Source: an uncultured Coprococcus sp. (GTDB lineage Bacteria > Bacillota > Clostridia > Lachnospirales > Lachnospiraceae). From it: a stretch of DNA of 46,584 nt. The notes beneath the pieces are model-generated. The model had not been told where the DNA came from. It searched no databases and saw only the letters and a program-made list of their open reading frames with translations. Both the position numbers and the translations under genes were made by a program. The stretch covers positions 1 to 46,584 of the forward strand of contig CAKQTZ010000017.1 in assembly GCA_934277375.1 (NCBI GenBank), in the 5' to 3' direction. Below are positions 1 through 10,901 of the stretch, one piece after another; the stretch's first letter is position 1; every line of letters begins with the position of its first letter.

Positions 1-1068
1 AAGACAGGCACATTGAGTAATGGAACGGTTGGCAATTATCTTCAGACAATTGGGAGAATCAAACAACACCCTATCAGTAAAAGAAAGCTGAAAACAGTGA
101 CTTCAGTACACCTGCAGGAGTTTATGGATTTGCTGTCATTTGGTGGTACTGTCGGAGATTTTATTTCCAAAGGCTATTCCATTGATTATGTAAGGTCATT
201 TTCAGCAGTATTGCAACAGTCATTCCGGTTTGCGGTATTTCCAAAACAGTTTATTACCTTCAATCCCATGCAGTATGTGGTGATGAGGCACAAAAAAGAT
301 GAAACTGATTTGTTTGCGGATGAAACAGCCACAGACAGAGATAAGGTTAAACCGCTTTCCTTTGAAATGTACCGGAAACTGATTGAACAGCTTGGAAAAC
401 GAAGCGGGGATGCGATTCTTCCGGTTCAGATAGCATACTTTACAGGTCTCAGACTTGGAGAGGTAGCAGGTCTGACATGGCAGGATATCAACCTTGAAGA
501 ACAGTATCTCACTGTACGCAGGAGCATCCGCTACAATGGGGCTACCCATAAGCACGAAATCGGTCCGATAAAGTGGAAAAAGATCAGGGTTGTTGACTTT
601 GGCGATACCCTCGCAGATATTTTGAGGAAGGCAAAAAAGGAACAGCACAAAAACCGTTTTCAGTATGGGGAACTCTACCAGAGGAATTTTTACAGAGAGG
701 TAATGGAAAAGAATCGGGTACATTACGAATATTACCATTTGGGAATGACAGAGAATGTGCCGGAGGATTACACCGAAATCTTCTTTGTATGCTTAAGGGA
801 GGATGGCTGTCTGGAACTTCCGGCAACCATAGAAACAGCTTGCCGGACAGCAGGAAGAAAAGTACCGGAGCTTGAAGGTTTCCATTTCCACACACTGAGG
901 CATACCTACACGACAAACCTCTTATCCAACGGGGCTCAGCCTAAGGATGTGCAGGAACTGTTAGGACACTCAGACGTGAGTACCACCATGAATGTCTATG
1001 CCCATGCTACAAGGGAAGCAAAGCGGACTTCCGCAAGACTTCTTGATAAAGTGGCAGGCAACGATTAA
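1..1068 (+). CDS. Tyrosine recombinase/integrase (5' end outside window)
   Basis: This is a site-specific tyrosine recombinase of the kind that integrates and excises conjugative elements or prophages. The frame is open to base 1, so the N-terminus lies upstream; the TTG at 13 is only an internal possible start. An SAM-like core-binding domain covers roughly the first 110 visible residues. The catalytic domain shows the first Arg in TGLRLGE, the HTLRHT box (H-x-x-R), the LLGHSD box and the nucleophile Tyr in MNVYAHAT. All catalytic residues are present, so the enzyme looks active. Integrase genes of this type usually sit at one end of their element and point outward; here the gene is followed by inverted repeats and then by a lactose cassette, which suggests that the element ends just downstream. 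Confidence 0.95.
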   Translation, partial: KTGTLSNGTVGNYLQTIGRIKQHPISKRKLKTVTSVHLQEFMDLLSFGGTVGDFISKGYSIDYVRSFSAVLQQSFRFAVFPKQFITFNPMQYVVMRHKKDETDLFADETATDRDKVKPLSFEMYRKLIEQLGKRSGDAILPVQIAYFTGLRLGEVAGLTWQDINLEEQYLTVRRSIRYNGATHKHEIGPIKWKKIRVVDFGDTLADILRKAKKEQHKNRFQYGELYQRNFYREVMEKNRVHYEYYHLGMTENVPEDYTEIFFVCLREDGCLELPATIETACRTAGRKVPELEGFHFHTLRHTYTTNLLSNGAQPKDVQELLGHSDVSTTMNVYAHATREAKRTSARLLDKVAGND

Positions 1069-1084
1069 ACAACTGAATAATGAA

Positions 1085-1127
1085 TTTTCCCTTGTAATTA
1101 TCCCATAAGGGCAAAAACAAGGGAAAA
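1085..1127. repeat. 11-bp inverted repeat downstream of the integrase
   Basis: TTTTCCCTTGT at 1085-1095 is matched by its exact reverse complement at 1117-1127, with a small CCC/GGG hairpin in the loop. It lies 17 bases after the integrase stop. It could be an integrase-binding or end structure of the element, or a weak terminator; there is no clear T-run for the + strand. Confidence 0.6.
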
Positions 1128-1142
1128 GGATACATATATAGA

Positions 1143-1170
1143 ATTTTCAATGGCGGGAAGCCTTGAAAAT
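1143..1170. repeat. 8-bp inverted repeat, possible element-end structure
   Basis: ATTTTCAA (1143-1150) and TTGAAAAT (1163-1170) form a perfect inverted repeat close to the previous one. Paired repeats after an outward-facing integrase are common near the ends of integrative elements. No attachment core can be fixed without the other element end. Confidence 0.45.
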
Positions 1171-1252
1171 AGGGGAAAGTTAAGAGAGTTAATAGATAAA
1201 TTCAAGTTTGTAGGGAAAAACAGCTAAGACAATTTTATAATAAAACAGCGTC

Positions 1253-1291
1253 AGAGCATTTATGTGTAAAAGCATGAATGCTCTTTTTTTG
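1253..1291 (+). terminator. Intrinsic terminator
   Basis: AGAGCATT (1253-1260) pairs with AATGCTCT (1277-1284) and runs into seven Ts. It is the first convincing terminator after the integrase. Confidence 0.75.
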
Positions 1292-1325
1292 TCCTTTCAT
1301 GGACAAAGAACAAGAAAGCAGCTTT

Positions 1326-1340
1326 TGGACAAATTGTCCA
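1326..1340. promoter_or_regulatory. TGGACAA-A-TTGTCCA palindrome, operator-like
   Basis: A perfect 7-1-7 palindrome lies 32 bases upstream of the first small ORF at 1373. Its size and place suit a repressor operator. The cognate protein is unknown. Confidence 0.4.
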
Positions 1341-1372
1341 GAAGTTCAAATAAAAAAGAAGGAGGATACCTG

Positions 1373-1474
1373 ATGTATAGCAAAAATGGTATTCCGTGGG
1401 TAAGACCACCCACACAGGACAGGAAGCATAGAGAAAATAATATCGGGAGGACAGAACAATGGTCGATGAATTGA
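1373..1474 (+). CDS. Small hypothetical ORF, 33 aa
   Basis: The ATG at 1373 has a strong AAGGAGG ribosome binding site ending 6 bases upstream, so this start is preferred over the upstream in-frame ATG at 1262, which lies inside the terminator region. The peptide begins MYSKNGIPWVRPP and is rich in basic and polar residues. Its 3' end overlaps the start of the next small ORF. I do not recognise the family. It may be an accessory ORF of the mobile element or the remnant of a longer gene. Confidence 0.4.
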   Translation: MYSKNGIPWVRPPTQDRKHRENNIGRTEQWSMN

Positions 1475-1581
1475 CGCAGGAGTTGTTCCAGACAGGCAGC
1501 CATTACATTTACCCCATATCCGTTTATCATTGCCTGAAGCAGAGCACAGGAAACAGATATTACATACGAAACAATGAATGA
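1459..1581 (+). CDS. Small hypothetical ORF, 40 aa
   Basis: ATG at 1459 follows a GGGAGGA site and overlaps the end of the 1373 ORF by 16 bases, suggesting translational coupling. The peptide starts MVDELTQELFQTGSHY and contains an aromatic stretch (YIYPISVYHC). A third ATG overlaps its stop at 1574 and stays open into the convergent regulator gene. I do not recognise the product; it may be the truncated edge of a mobile-element gene. Confidence 0.35.
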   Translation: MVDELTQELFQTGSHYIYPISVYHCLKQSTGNRYYIRNNE

Positions 1582-1630
1582 AATGATACAGAATATGCAT
1601 TATATGCGTGACTTTTTCCTGGCTTTAGTT

Positions 1631-2497
1631 TTATATTTCCGACTTTCTGGTTTTTCGGTAATCTCTAGGAGAGTATCCCTTCAACTTATGAAATAACCGG
1701 CTGAAATATAGCTGGTTATCATATCCCACAATTTTTGATATTTCATTGATAGAATAATTCGTTGTTTCTAGTAGAACCTGTGCGTTGTTGACACGGAGCG
1801 CAACAATAAACTGCATAGGAGTAGAACCCGTGAACTTCTTGAAGTTTCGTATGAACCAACTGACGCTCATCCCCTTGGATGTCGCATACTCTTCTATATT
1901 GATATCACGGTTATAATTTTCGTTAAAATATGTCACGGCGGCATCCATCTCGTGGTCGAGATATTCATTTTTTAAAACCTGCTCTCTGGTAAGCTCACGT
2001 TGGAATATGATCAGAAGATGACGGAGCAATAATGTGAGCATTTCTTCGTAGTTATCCTGACAACGTTGTAATTCTATAATAATTCTCTTAAATACACGCT
2101 CATATTCTATGGATGTACCAACCGGGAATATTCTCTCGTTATCTGGGAAACCATATTTTCTTAGGATATTTTTTACATCACCTCCAGTAAAATGAATCCA
2201 GTAGACTTCTGTCTTATCTTCCCCATAATATTCATATTTCTGAAGCTCTTTTGGACGGAATATGACAATGTTACCAGCGGGAACAATTGTTTCGTTATCA
2301 ACAGTATTAAAATGAAAATGTCCGCATCCGGCTGCAATATATATAATCTGAAAATCAACACGTCCTCTTGGGCGATAGGTTGGCATCTTTGTGTGCTCAG
2401 ACAAACGATAGATTCCGCAGCTACCGACAATCAGTGGTCGGCTTTTATCCTTAAAATCCATATGTGAATGGTTCAAATAACCGGTGTTCATGTACAT
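1631..2497 (-). CDS. AraC-family transcriptional regulator, probably of the lactose genes
   Basis: A 288-residue regulator with a cupin-like sugar-sensing N-terminal domain (about residues 25-140) and a C-terminal AraC double helix-turn-helix (about 185-285; the second helix pair reads EISKIVGYDNQLYFSRLFHKLKGYSPRDYRK). The start at 2497 is supported by AAAGGAG about 9 bases upstream; a second ATG two codons later is possible. The gene is transcribed divergently from the beta-galactosidase gene across a 360-base region full of inverted repeats, which points to control of the lac genes, probably as an activator responding to lactose or a related glycoside. The ligand is inferred from context. 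Confidence 0.9.
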   Translation of the reverse strand: MYMNTGYLNHSHMDFKDKSRPLIVGSCGIYRLSEHTKMPTYRPRGRVDFQIIYIAAGCGHFHFNTVDNETIVPAGNIVIFRPKELQKYEYYGEDKTEVYWIHFTGGDVKNILRKYGFPDNERIFPVGTSIEYERVFKRIIIELQRCQDNYEEMLTLLLRHLLIIFQRELTREQVLKNEYLDHEMDAAVTYFNENYNRDINIEEYATSKGMSVSWFIRNFKKFTGSTPMQFIVALRVNNAQVLLETTNYSINEISKIVGYDNQLYFSRLFHKLKGYSPRDYRKTRKSEI

Positions 2498-2530
2498 AGG
2501 GCAGCACTCCTTTCACTCGATACAATAATC

Positions 2531-2564
2531 ACGATTTCTTCGTTCTTCGAACTCTCGAAATCGT
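2531..2564. repeat. Inverted repeat ACGATTTC/GAAATCGT
   Basis: Perfect 8-bp arms at 2531-2538 and 2557-2564, in the divergent region between the AraC and beta-galactosidase genes. It lies in the probable 5' leader of the AraC gene. Its role, operator or RNA hairpin, is unknown. Confidence 0.6.
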
Positions 2565-2614
2565 GCCAGCCATGCGTACTCCGGACTATCGTCCTGCGTG
2601 CTTATGACTGTTTA

Positions 2615-2675
2615 CCCATCAAATAGAAAAGTGTCCGATGCTGCAAGCAGTTCGTCCACTTTTCTGCTTGATGGG
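2615..2675. repeat. Nested long palindrome upstream of lacZ
   Basis: CCCATCAA (2615-2622) pairs with TTGATGGG (2668-2675). After a symmetric 3x3 internal loop, GAAAAGTG (2626-2633) pairs with CACTTTTC (2657-2664), and CTGCAAGCAG forms a small hairpin at the tip. There is no T-run on either side, so it is not a standard terminator. It may be a structured leader, a protein-binding cruciform or a small repeat insertion. Confidence 0.65.
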
Positions 2676-2800
2676 ATTATTGTATCATTTTGTGCATATT
2701 TTGTCCATTCTAGTTTATAGACATAAGAAATGGATTAAGGTAATATAAATCTAACAAAAACGAGAAGGAAAAAAGCAGACAGTAAGGAGAAAACTGTTAG

Positions 2801-5899
<3,099 letters not shown>

Positions 5900-5926
5900 T
5901 GATGTAACTCGTTGACACAGCATTTT

Positions 5927-5970
5927 CCCGAATATCGATGTATAAGTCCGGTCATACGGGGATATTCGGG
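5927..5970 (+). other. Intercistronic hairpin between lacZ and permease
   Basis: CCCGAATATC (5927-5936) and GATATTCGGG (5961-5970) form a perfect 10-bp stem. No T-run follows, so it is more likely an mRNA processing or stabilising hairpin that lets the two genes be expressed at different levels. Confidence 0.55.
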
Positions 5971-6067
5971 ATACAAGAGAACAAAAGTAAAAGCATTTAG
6001 AATAATATAGGCATCAGACTGTTTGACACATGAAATTCTAAACATGATTAAGATGAGGAGTGATTCT

Positions 6068-7462
6068 ATGGAAGAAAAAAAGTATTTAAAATGGTATAAC
6101 AAAGTCGGATACGGATCCGGCGATATAGCAGGAAATGTAGTATATGCATTTTTAACATCCTTTGTGATGATTTATCTGACGGATTCAGTCGGACTTGCAG
6201 CAGGTATAGTAGGTACGTTGATCGCAGTTTCCAAACTGTTTGACGGATTTACAGACATTTTCTTTGGCTCGATGATTGACAAGACACACAGCAAGATGGG
6301 TAAGGCGAAACCGTGGATGCTTTACGGCTACATTGGATGTGCGATTACACTGGTATGTTGTTTTGCGGTTCCTACAAGCTGGGGAAATACAGCACAATAT
6401 GCATGGTTCTTTATTGCATATACATTGTTAAATGGTGTGTTCTATACAGCAAATAATATTGCGTATTCTGCACTTACTTCTTTGATTACGAAGAACAGTA
6501 AAGAGCGTGTGCAGATGGGATCTTATCGTTTCATCTTCGCATTTTCTACAAGCCTTTTGATCCAGTCTGTAACCGTAAAATTTGTTGATTACTGCGGTGG
6601 AGATGCAGCAGCATGGAGAACGGTAGCAATCATCTATGCAATTATCGGTCTGATTGTAAATACAATCTCAGCGCTCTCCGTAAAAGAGCTTCCGGAGGAG
6701 GAGCTTAACGAGGGAGAAGTAAAAGGAGATGAAGAAAAGTATGGACTGGTTCAGGCATTTAAGCTTCTTGTAAAGAACAAGTATTATATGATGATCTGTG
6801 GAACATATATTTTACAGCAGCTTTATAGTGCCATGATCGGTGCTGGTATCTACTACATGACATGGGTATTGAAGAACAAGAATCTTTTTGGTCAGTTCGC
6901 CTGGGCGGTGAATATCCCGCTTATTATAGCTCTTATCTTTACCCCGACACTCGTTGGCAAGTGGAATGGTATGTACAAGCTGAATCTCAGAGGATATATC
7001 ATTGCCGTTATTGGTAGAGCGTTGGTTGTTGTAGCAGGATATATGGGAAGTATTCCTCTTATGCTGGCGTTTACAGCCCTTGCAGCACTTGGACAGGGCC
7101 CATGGCAGGGAGATATGAACGCAGTGATTGCTTCTTGTTCAGAGTATACTTATCTGACACAGGGAAAGAGAATTGACGGAACTATGTATTCTTGTACATC
7201 ACTGGGTGTAAAGATTGGTGGAGGAATCGGAACTGCAGTATGTGGCTGGTTATTAGAGCTTAGTGGTTATGTCGGAACAAATGCAACACAGCCGCAGTCA
7301 GCACTTGATATGATGCAGTTTATGTATTTATGGTTGCCATTGATCCTTGATGTGTTAATTATGATTGTTCTTTCCAGAATGAACGTGGAAGCTGCAAATG
7401 AAAAATTGAAAGCTGAAAAGGGAATTAAGTCTGATGAAGTAACAGACGCAACAGAGTATTAA
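6068..7462 (+). CDS. GPH-family sugar:cation symporter, probable lactose permease
   Basis: A 464-residue membrane protein of the glycoside-pentoside-hexuronide (MelB/LacS) family with about 12 transmembrane segments. The N-terminus reads [17 protein letters not shown] and contains the family signature [15 protein letters not shown] followed by GKAKPW in the first cytoplasmic loop. It lacks the C-terminal EIIA domain of streptococcal LacS. The start at 6068 is preferred to the upstream in-frame ATG at 6023 because GAGGAG lies at a normal distance. Its place directly after lacZ and before a terminator makes galactoside import the best guess; melibiose or another glycoside cannot be excluded. 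Confidence 0.9.
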   Translation: MEEKKYLKWYNKVGYGSGDIAGNVVYAFLTSFVMIYLTDSVGLAAGIVGTLIAVSKLFDGFTDIFFGSMIDKTHSKMGKAKPWMLYGYIGCAITLVCCFAVPTSWGNTAQYAWFFIAYTLLNGVFYTANNIAYSALTSLITKNSKERVQMGSYRFIFAFSTSLLIQSVTVKFVDYCGGDAAAWRTVAIIYAIIGLIVNTISALSVKELPEEELNEGEVKGDEEKYGLVQAFKLLVKNKYYMMICGTYILQQLYSAMIGAGIYYMTWVLKNKNLFGQFAWAVNIPLIIALIFTPTLVGKWNGMYKLNLRGYIIAVIGRALVVVAGYMGSIPLMLAFTALAALGQGPWQGDMNAVIASCSEYTYLTQGKRIDGTMYSCTSLGVKIGGGIGTAVCGWLLELSGYVGTNATQPQSALDMMQFMYLWLPLILDVLIMIVLSRMNVEAANEKLKAEKGIKSDEVTDATEY

Positions 7463-7477
7463 GGTTTATATGTAATG

Positions 7478-7521
7478 AAAAGCATTGTCTAATTGAACAT
7501 TCGAGAAAGGCAATGCTTTTT
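7478..7521 (+). terminator. Terminator of the lac operon
   Basis: AAAAGCATTG (7478-7487) pairs with CAATGCTTTT (7511-7520); the T-run is part of the stem end. Confidence 0.75.
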
Positions 7522-7629
7522 GTGCAAAAGGAAATCGGAATTGTCTTTACAAAGGTTTTAGAGGATGCAGGTGTTTATAAACGAACACCAGATGGAATTG
7601 CTGCATTCAATAGATTTATTGATAATTAA
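7513..7629 (+). pseudogene. Short remnant of a gene 3' end (38 codons)
   Basis: The frame from 7513 to the TAA at 7629 encodes a peptide with a protein-like sequence ([19 protein letters not shown]). Its ATG lies inside the terminator stem and has no ribosome binding site, so it is more likely the C-terminal scrap of a lost gene than a functional ORF. The family is not recognised. Confidence 0.4.
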
Positions 7630-7662
7630 AAAAAAGGACCATTTCATTTTTGTGAAATGGTC
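7628..7662 (-). terminator. Terminator of the 25-codon peptide transcript
   Basis: GACCATTTCA (7637-7646) and TGAAATGGTC (7653-7662) form a 10-bp stem. Read on the minus strand it is followed directly by a run of eight Ts, so it ends minus-strand transcription. Confidence 0.8.
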
Positions 7663-7695
7663 TGCAAGCTAGGTATTCAGGTTTCACAAAGCAGT

Positions 7696-7756
7696 CCTTT
7701 TAGTATTTTATGCATGATATACATGTTCAAAGTAATCAGCGTAGAATACTAAAAGG
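7696..7756 (-). other. 12-bp RNA hairpin spanning the end of the peptide ORF
   Basis: CCTTTTAGTATT (7696-7707) is perfectly complementary to AATACTAAAAGG (7745-7756). On the minus-strand transcript, codons 10-14 of the peptide ORF can therefore pair with the sequence immediately after its stop codon, enclosing a 37-base loop. This resembles the long-range pairing of structured small mRNAs. Confidence 0.6.
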
Positions 7757-7785
7757 TTGTTCATATAATTCTTAAACTTGTTCAT
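7708..7785 (-). CDS. 25-aa peptide, or small structured RNA with an ORF
   Basis: A 25-codon ORF begins MNKFKNYMNNLL and ends YFEHVYHA. It has a very strong AAAGGAGG ribosome binding site 8 bases upstream of the ATG, a TATAAT -10 element 33 bases above the start, and a strong terminator 45 bases after the stop, so it is a complete transcription unit of about 180 bases. The peptide has a short basic head, an amphipathic aromatic-rich middle and no clear export signal or double-glycine leader. It is divergent from the AraC regulator at 7896. It could be a regulatory peptide, a small toxin or an RNA regulator. The family is not recognised. Confidence 0.55.
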   Translation of the reverse strand: MNKFKNYMNNLLVFYADYFEHVYHA

Positions 7786-7817
7786 AATGCGTACCTCCTT
7801 TCCTTATTTACAAGCTG

Positions 7818-7823
7818 ATTATA
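7818..7823 (-). promoter_or_regulatory. -10 element of the peptide gene promoter
   Basis: TATAAT on the minus strand, 33 bases upstream of the peptide ATG. The best -35 match (TTGGCA) is 22 bases away, too far for an unassisted promoter, so an activator such as the divergent AraC protein may be needed. Confidence 0.5.
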
Positions 7824-7895
7824 GAATAAATACAATGTGATTGCCTGCCAAATCGAAAGAAAAAGTAGACAAATCTTGCAAAGGGGGCGTAACCA

Positions 7896-8696
7896 ATGCA
7901 TTTATCATTTGTTGATACAAAAGAAGAAATATTAGCTTTAAAAAGAAAATCAAAGCATGTTGCTCCGCATTTACATAATGCATTGGAGATCGTATGTGTG
8001 ACAAATGGAACACTGGAGCTGGGAGTTGGACAAGAGTTATACCACATGGAAAAGGGAGATATTGGTTTTGTATTTCCTGATATTATCCATCATTATCAGG
8101 TTTTCTCTTCGGGAGTGAATAAGGCGGTTTACATTATTTCTCCACCATTTGCGATTGGGAAATATGCTGATATTATACAGACGATGGCACCGGATTACCC
8201 AATCATAAAGGCAGAAATGGTGGAGCCGGAAGTATACCGGGCAATTAATGCCATCTTAGATACAGACCACATGGATATAGCAGTTATACAGGCATACCTG
8301 CAGATTTTGATTGCAAGATGCATTGGAAAGCTGAAACTGGTCGAGAAAGGAGATGTGGGAAGTAAAGATCTTGTCTATCAGGCAGTATCGTACGTGTCTG
8401 GTAATTTTAGAAAGAATTTCTCGTTAGATGATATGGCAAGAGATTTGGGAGTGAGCAAGTATGTTTTATCACGAACATTCTCCAAAACATTCCATCGTAA
8501 TTTCAATCAATATCTGAATGATGCAAGACTAAATTATGCTTGCCATCGCTTGGAAAATACCAGTGATGCCATTACAAATATATGCTATGATAGCGGATTT
8601 GAAAGTCAGAGAACATTCAATCGGGTATTTAAGGAACGATACAAAGTTACACCGAGCGAATACAGAAATATAAGCCGTACAGATATAATATCGTGA
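7896..8696 (+). CDS. AraC-family transcriptional regulator
   Basis: A 266-residue regulator. The N-terminal cupin (about residues 15-100) has the histidine-rich turn HVAPHLHNALEI and the GDIGFVFPDIIHH strand; the C-terminal AraC helix-turn-helix pair covers about 165-260 (SLDDMARDLGVSKYVLSRTFSKTF and a second motif DSGFESQRTFNRVFKERYKVTPSEYR). The start at 7896 follows AAAGGGGG. It stands alone on the + strand and is divergent from the 25-codon peptide gene, which is the most likely target. The effector cannot be predicted. Confidence 0.88.
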   Translation: MHLSFVDTKEEILALKRKSKHVAPHLHNALEIVCVTNGTLELGVGQELYHMEKGDIGFVFPDIIHHYQVFSSGVNKAVYIISPPFAIGKYADIIQTMAPDYPIIKAEMVEPEVYRAINAILDTDHMDIAVIQAYLQILIARCIGKLKLVEKGDVGSKDLVYQAVSYVSGNFRKNFSLDDMARDLGVSKYVLSRTFSKTFHRNFNQYLNDARLNYACHRLENTSDAITNICYDSGFESQRTFNRVFKERYKVTPSEYRNISRTDIIS

Positions 8697-8836
8697 CTAT
8701 CAAACATAGAGGCAGAGAATGGAAAAGTTGTGGCTGTGATTGGATATAGGCAGTAAATGTGGCAATTCTACCTTTGAGGGGTGTGCTTTTTTGCTGTGAT
8801 AAGATAAGATTATCATGATGAAAGGAGGAATGACCT

Positions 8837-9733
8837 ATGGATATTGCTAAGATTGGAAGATATATCGCAGAAAAAAGAAAAAGAGCTAGGCTGACACAGA
8901 GACAGCTTGCAGATAAGCTCGGGAAGAGTGATAAGTCTGTTTCAAAATGGGAACGTGGAATTTGCCTTCCAGACGTTTCAGTATATATGGAACTGTGTGA
9001 AATATTGGAAATCAGCGTCAATGAATTTTTAGCCGGTGAAGATATCAGCGAAGATAGTGTAAGAGAAAAGTCTGATGAAACGCTATTGCAGGTGTCAAAG
9101 GAAGGAAAGAATAAACAGAAACTTCTGCGACGAATCATTGTAGCACTTTGTATTATTCTGACAGGACTTATTACTGTAATCGCTGTTATAGCGTGTAAGA
9201 AGATGAGACAACCCCGAAATTTCATAGAAGAAGTATCGCCGGATAGTGCGGAAATGAAAACTGCGGAACTGATGTCTGGAGCAGATGGGGTAATGATGTT
9301 TCGGTATAAGACAAAGGATAACTATAAATGCCTTTTTGTTTACTTGTCTGAATATCAATCCGGAAAAAGAGTATCGCATGAGAAAATTGCAGAAATATCT
9401 TTTAATGGTACAGAATCTACCGAAACTGGAATGATAGTGGTTGTTCCTAATTTTGAAAAATTTTCTGCAAGTCTAATTGTGGCAGATAATTATACGAAAT
9501 ACACAACAGAAAATCCAATTTTAAATGATGTTGAAGATCGGAAATATTATGGAAGATCGGCGACAAGCATAAACCATACATGTCCGATAGATTTTGGAAC
9601 AGAGCAGGGGTTAGCGGCTTTGGTTTATGGTAAAAATGGAATAAGTATGTTACCGATACAGGATATTTCCGGAGATAATCTAAATACAGAGAATGATTAT
9701 ATGTATTATTACTCCGTAGAGTTTACGAAATGA
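8837..9733 (+). CDS. XRE-family regulator with membrane anchor
   Basis: A 298-residue protein with an N-terminal Cro/CI helix-turn-helix (residues 5-60; RLTQRQLADKLGKSDKSVSKWERGICLPD), a basic linker, one transmembrane segment (about 99-118, IIVALCIILTGLITVIAVIAC) and a C-terminal region of about 175 residues that should lie outside the membrane. This layout suggests a one-component membrane regulator that senses something at the cell surface. AAAGGAGG precedes the ATG. The outer domain is not recognised. The gene ends 37 bases before its own terminator. Its targets are unknown. Confidence 0.85.
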   Translation: MDIAKIGRYIAEKRKRARLTQRQLADKLGKSDKSVSKWERGICLPDVSVYMELCEILEISVNEFLAGEDISEDSVREKSDETLLQVSKEGKNKQKLLRRIIVALCIILTGLITVIAVIACKKMRQPRNFIEEVSPDSAEMKTAELMSGADGVMMFRYKTKDNYKCLFVYLSEYQSGKRVSHEKIAEISFNGTESTETGMIVVVPNFEKFSASLIVADNYTKYTTENPILNDVEDRKYYGRSATSINHTCPIDFGTEQGLAALVYGKNGISMLPIQDISGDNLNTENDYMYYYSVEFTK

Positions 9734-9769
9734 GAATATGGATGATCTTCCTATAAAATCTTTACTGAT

Positions 9770-9801
9770 AAGCATGAGGACTAAATATCCTCATGCTTTT
9801 T
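9770..9801 (+). terminator. Terminator of the XRE gene (hairpin copy 1)
   Basis: AAGCATGAGGA (9770-9780) pairs perfectly with TCCTCATGCTT (9788-9798), followed by Ts. A near-identical hairpin including the loop recurs at 14018. Confidence 0.85.
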
Positions 9802-9803
9802 CC

Positions 9804-10403
9804 CTAGATAGGTGTCAATTTCCTTCTGGTAGTGTTGCAACTAAAATTGCGAATACACTGAAGTCAAAGCAAGGAGGCGGCGTGTCTGCTAACACGATTC
9901 GGGCATATATCGGACATTTGGAATATGCGTTCCTTTTTTCAGAAAGTAAGCGATATGATGTAAAAGGAAAATCCTATTTTGACTCGCCAAATAAATATTA
10001 CTGCGAGGATATTGGACTCAGAAATGCAAGAATAGGTTTCCGTCAGCAGGAAATGACGCATATAATGGAGAATATCATATATAATGAGTTGAATATCAGG
10101 CAGTTTTCCGTTGATGTTGGTGTTGTTTATGCAAGGACGCTCAATGAAAAAGGCAATTCAATTCGTACTCCAAGGGAAATTGATTTTGTCGTAAATTCAG
10201 GAGGAAAACGAACCTATATCCAGTCGGCGTATGCAATGCCTACTGATGAAAAAGCACAAGTAGAACTTAGACCATTTACGCTTACAGGAGATTCTTTCCC
10301 TAAAATTGTTGTAAGGAAAGATATAGGAAAGCGTTGGTATGATGATAACGGCATTTTGAATATCAATGTGATTGATTTCCTTTTGGATAAAGAACTTATA
10401 TAA
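9804..10403 (+). pseudogene. 3' remnant of an AAA ATPase with DUF4143 domain
   Basis: The reading frame encodes the C-terminal DUF4143 part of the widespread AAA/DUF4143 ATP-binding proteins (TIRAYIGHLEYAFLF, NKYYCEDIGLRNARIGFRQQE, HIMENIIYNEL, EIDFVVNSGGKRTYIQSAYAMP). The Walker A and B motifs, normally in the first 200 residues, are absent. The frame opens at 9738, but its first 20 codons simply read through the XRE terminator, so the 5' half of the gene has been lost up to this point. No ribosome binding site is seen. It is almost certainly non-functional. Confidence 0.8.
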
Positions 10404-10539
10404 AAAGAGCATAGAACATTTGAACAAAAAAGCCTATATGGGCAGAAATTTTCAATAAAAACCCAAACAACTAAAAAACTTTGCTTATAACATTGACTGA
10501 GTTAAAAAGAAATAAATTGAGTTAAAAGGTGTGGAGGTG

Positions 10540-10617
10540 TTGAAATTGGCGTACATTTCCGCCGATAGAATTAAGAAAATTAAGAAAAAAGTAAATTGTA
10601 GGATGAAAGTATGTTAA
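10540..10617 (+). CDS. Possible 25-aa basic peptide ORF
   Basis: A TTG start at 10540 follows GTGGAGGTG. The peptide is very lysine-rich (ADRIKKIKKKVNCRMKVC). Its stop overlaps the ATG at 10611. It lies in a region of gene debris and may be a decayed gene start rather than a working gene. Confidence 0.25.
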   Translation: MKLAYISADRIKKIKKKVNCRMKVC

Positions 10618-10703
10618 TTGATTTTAACAAAACAAAAGAAATTACAGTACCGGGAATGAACGATGAATTCAAGCTCGTCAACTTGCCCTTTGAGAGAGGA
10701 TAA
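10611..10703 (+). pseudogene. Possible N-terminal scrap of a cupin-type gene
   Basis: The ORF starts MLIDFNKTKEITVPGMN, which resembles the first strand of small cupin-domain proteins common in Clostridia, then runs into the terminator stem, which encodes its last residues. It is probably a gene start truncated by a deletion. The family match is from memory and weak. Confidence 0.35.
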
Positions 10704-10727
10704 ATTCTTTTTCTCAAAGGGCTTTTT
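10685..10727 (+). terminator. Intrinsic terminator
   Basis: GCCCTTTGAGA (10685-10695) pairs with TCTCAAAGGGC (10712-10722) followed by five Ts. Confidence 0.8.
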
Positions 10728-10833
10728 CTATTTTTGACTATGGAAGTTAATAGGGATATTTGTTCTATCTGTCGTTTGCATTTTGTGCCTGCACAGACAC
10801 CTATGTCCCCCTGAAAAGTAAAAAAATGAAAGA

Positions 10834-10862
10834 TTGTCAAACGGAAAAAAGTGCGATAAAAT
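10834..10862 (+). promoter_or_regulatory. Promoter of the diguanylate cyclase gene
   Basis: TTGTCA (10834-10839), 17 bases, TAAAAT (10857-10862), 40 bases upstream of the ATG at 10902. Confidence 0.6.
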
Positions 10863-10901
10863 ACAAGCGATTTTATTGAGATTGAATGAAATCGGATGTA
10901 G

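Noticed and set aside
1262..1372. Upstream extension of the 33-codon ORF to the ATG at 1262
   Set aside because: It starts inside a terminator hairpin and has no ribosome binding site; the ATG at 1373 has AAGGAGG.
9738..9803. N-terminal 22 codons of the DUF4143 frame
   Set aside because: They are the XRE terminator hairpin read as protein and do not resemble the family.
10728..10901. Possible c-di-GMP riboswitch before the diguanylate cyclase
   Set aside because: No conserved GEMM core sequence or paired helices could be recognised; only a simple promoter is seen.
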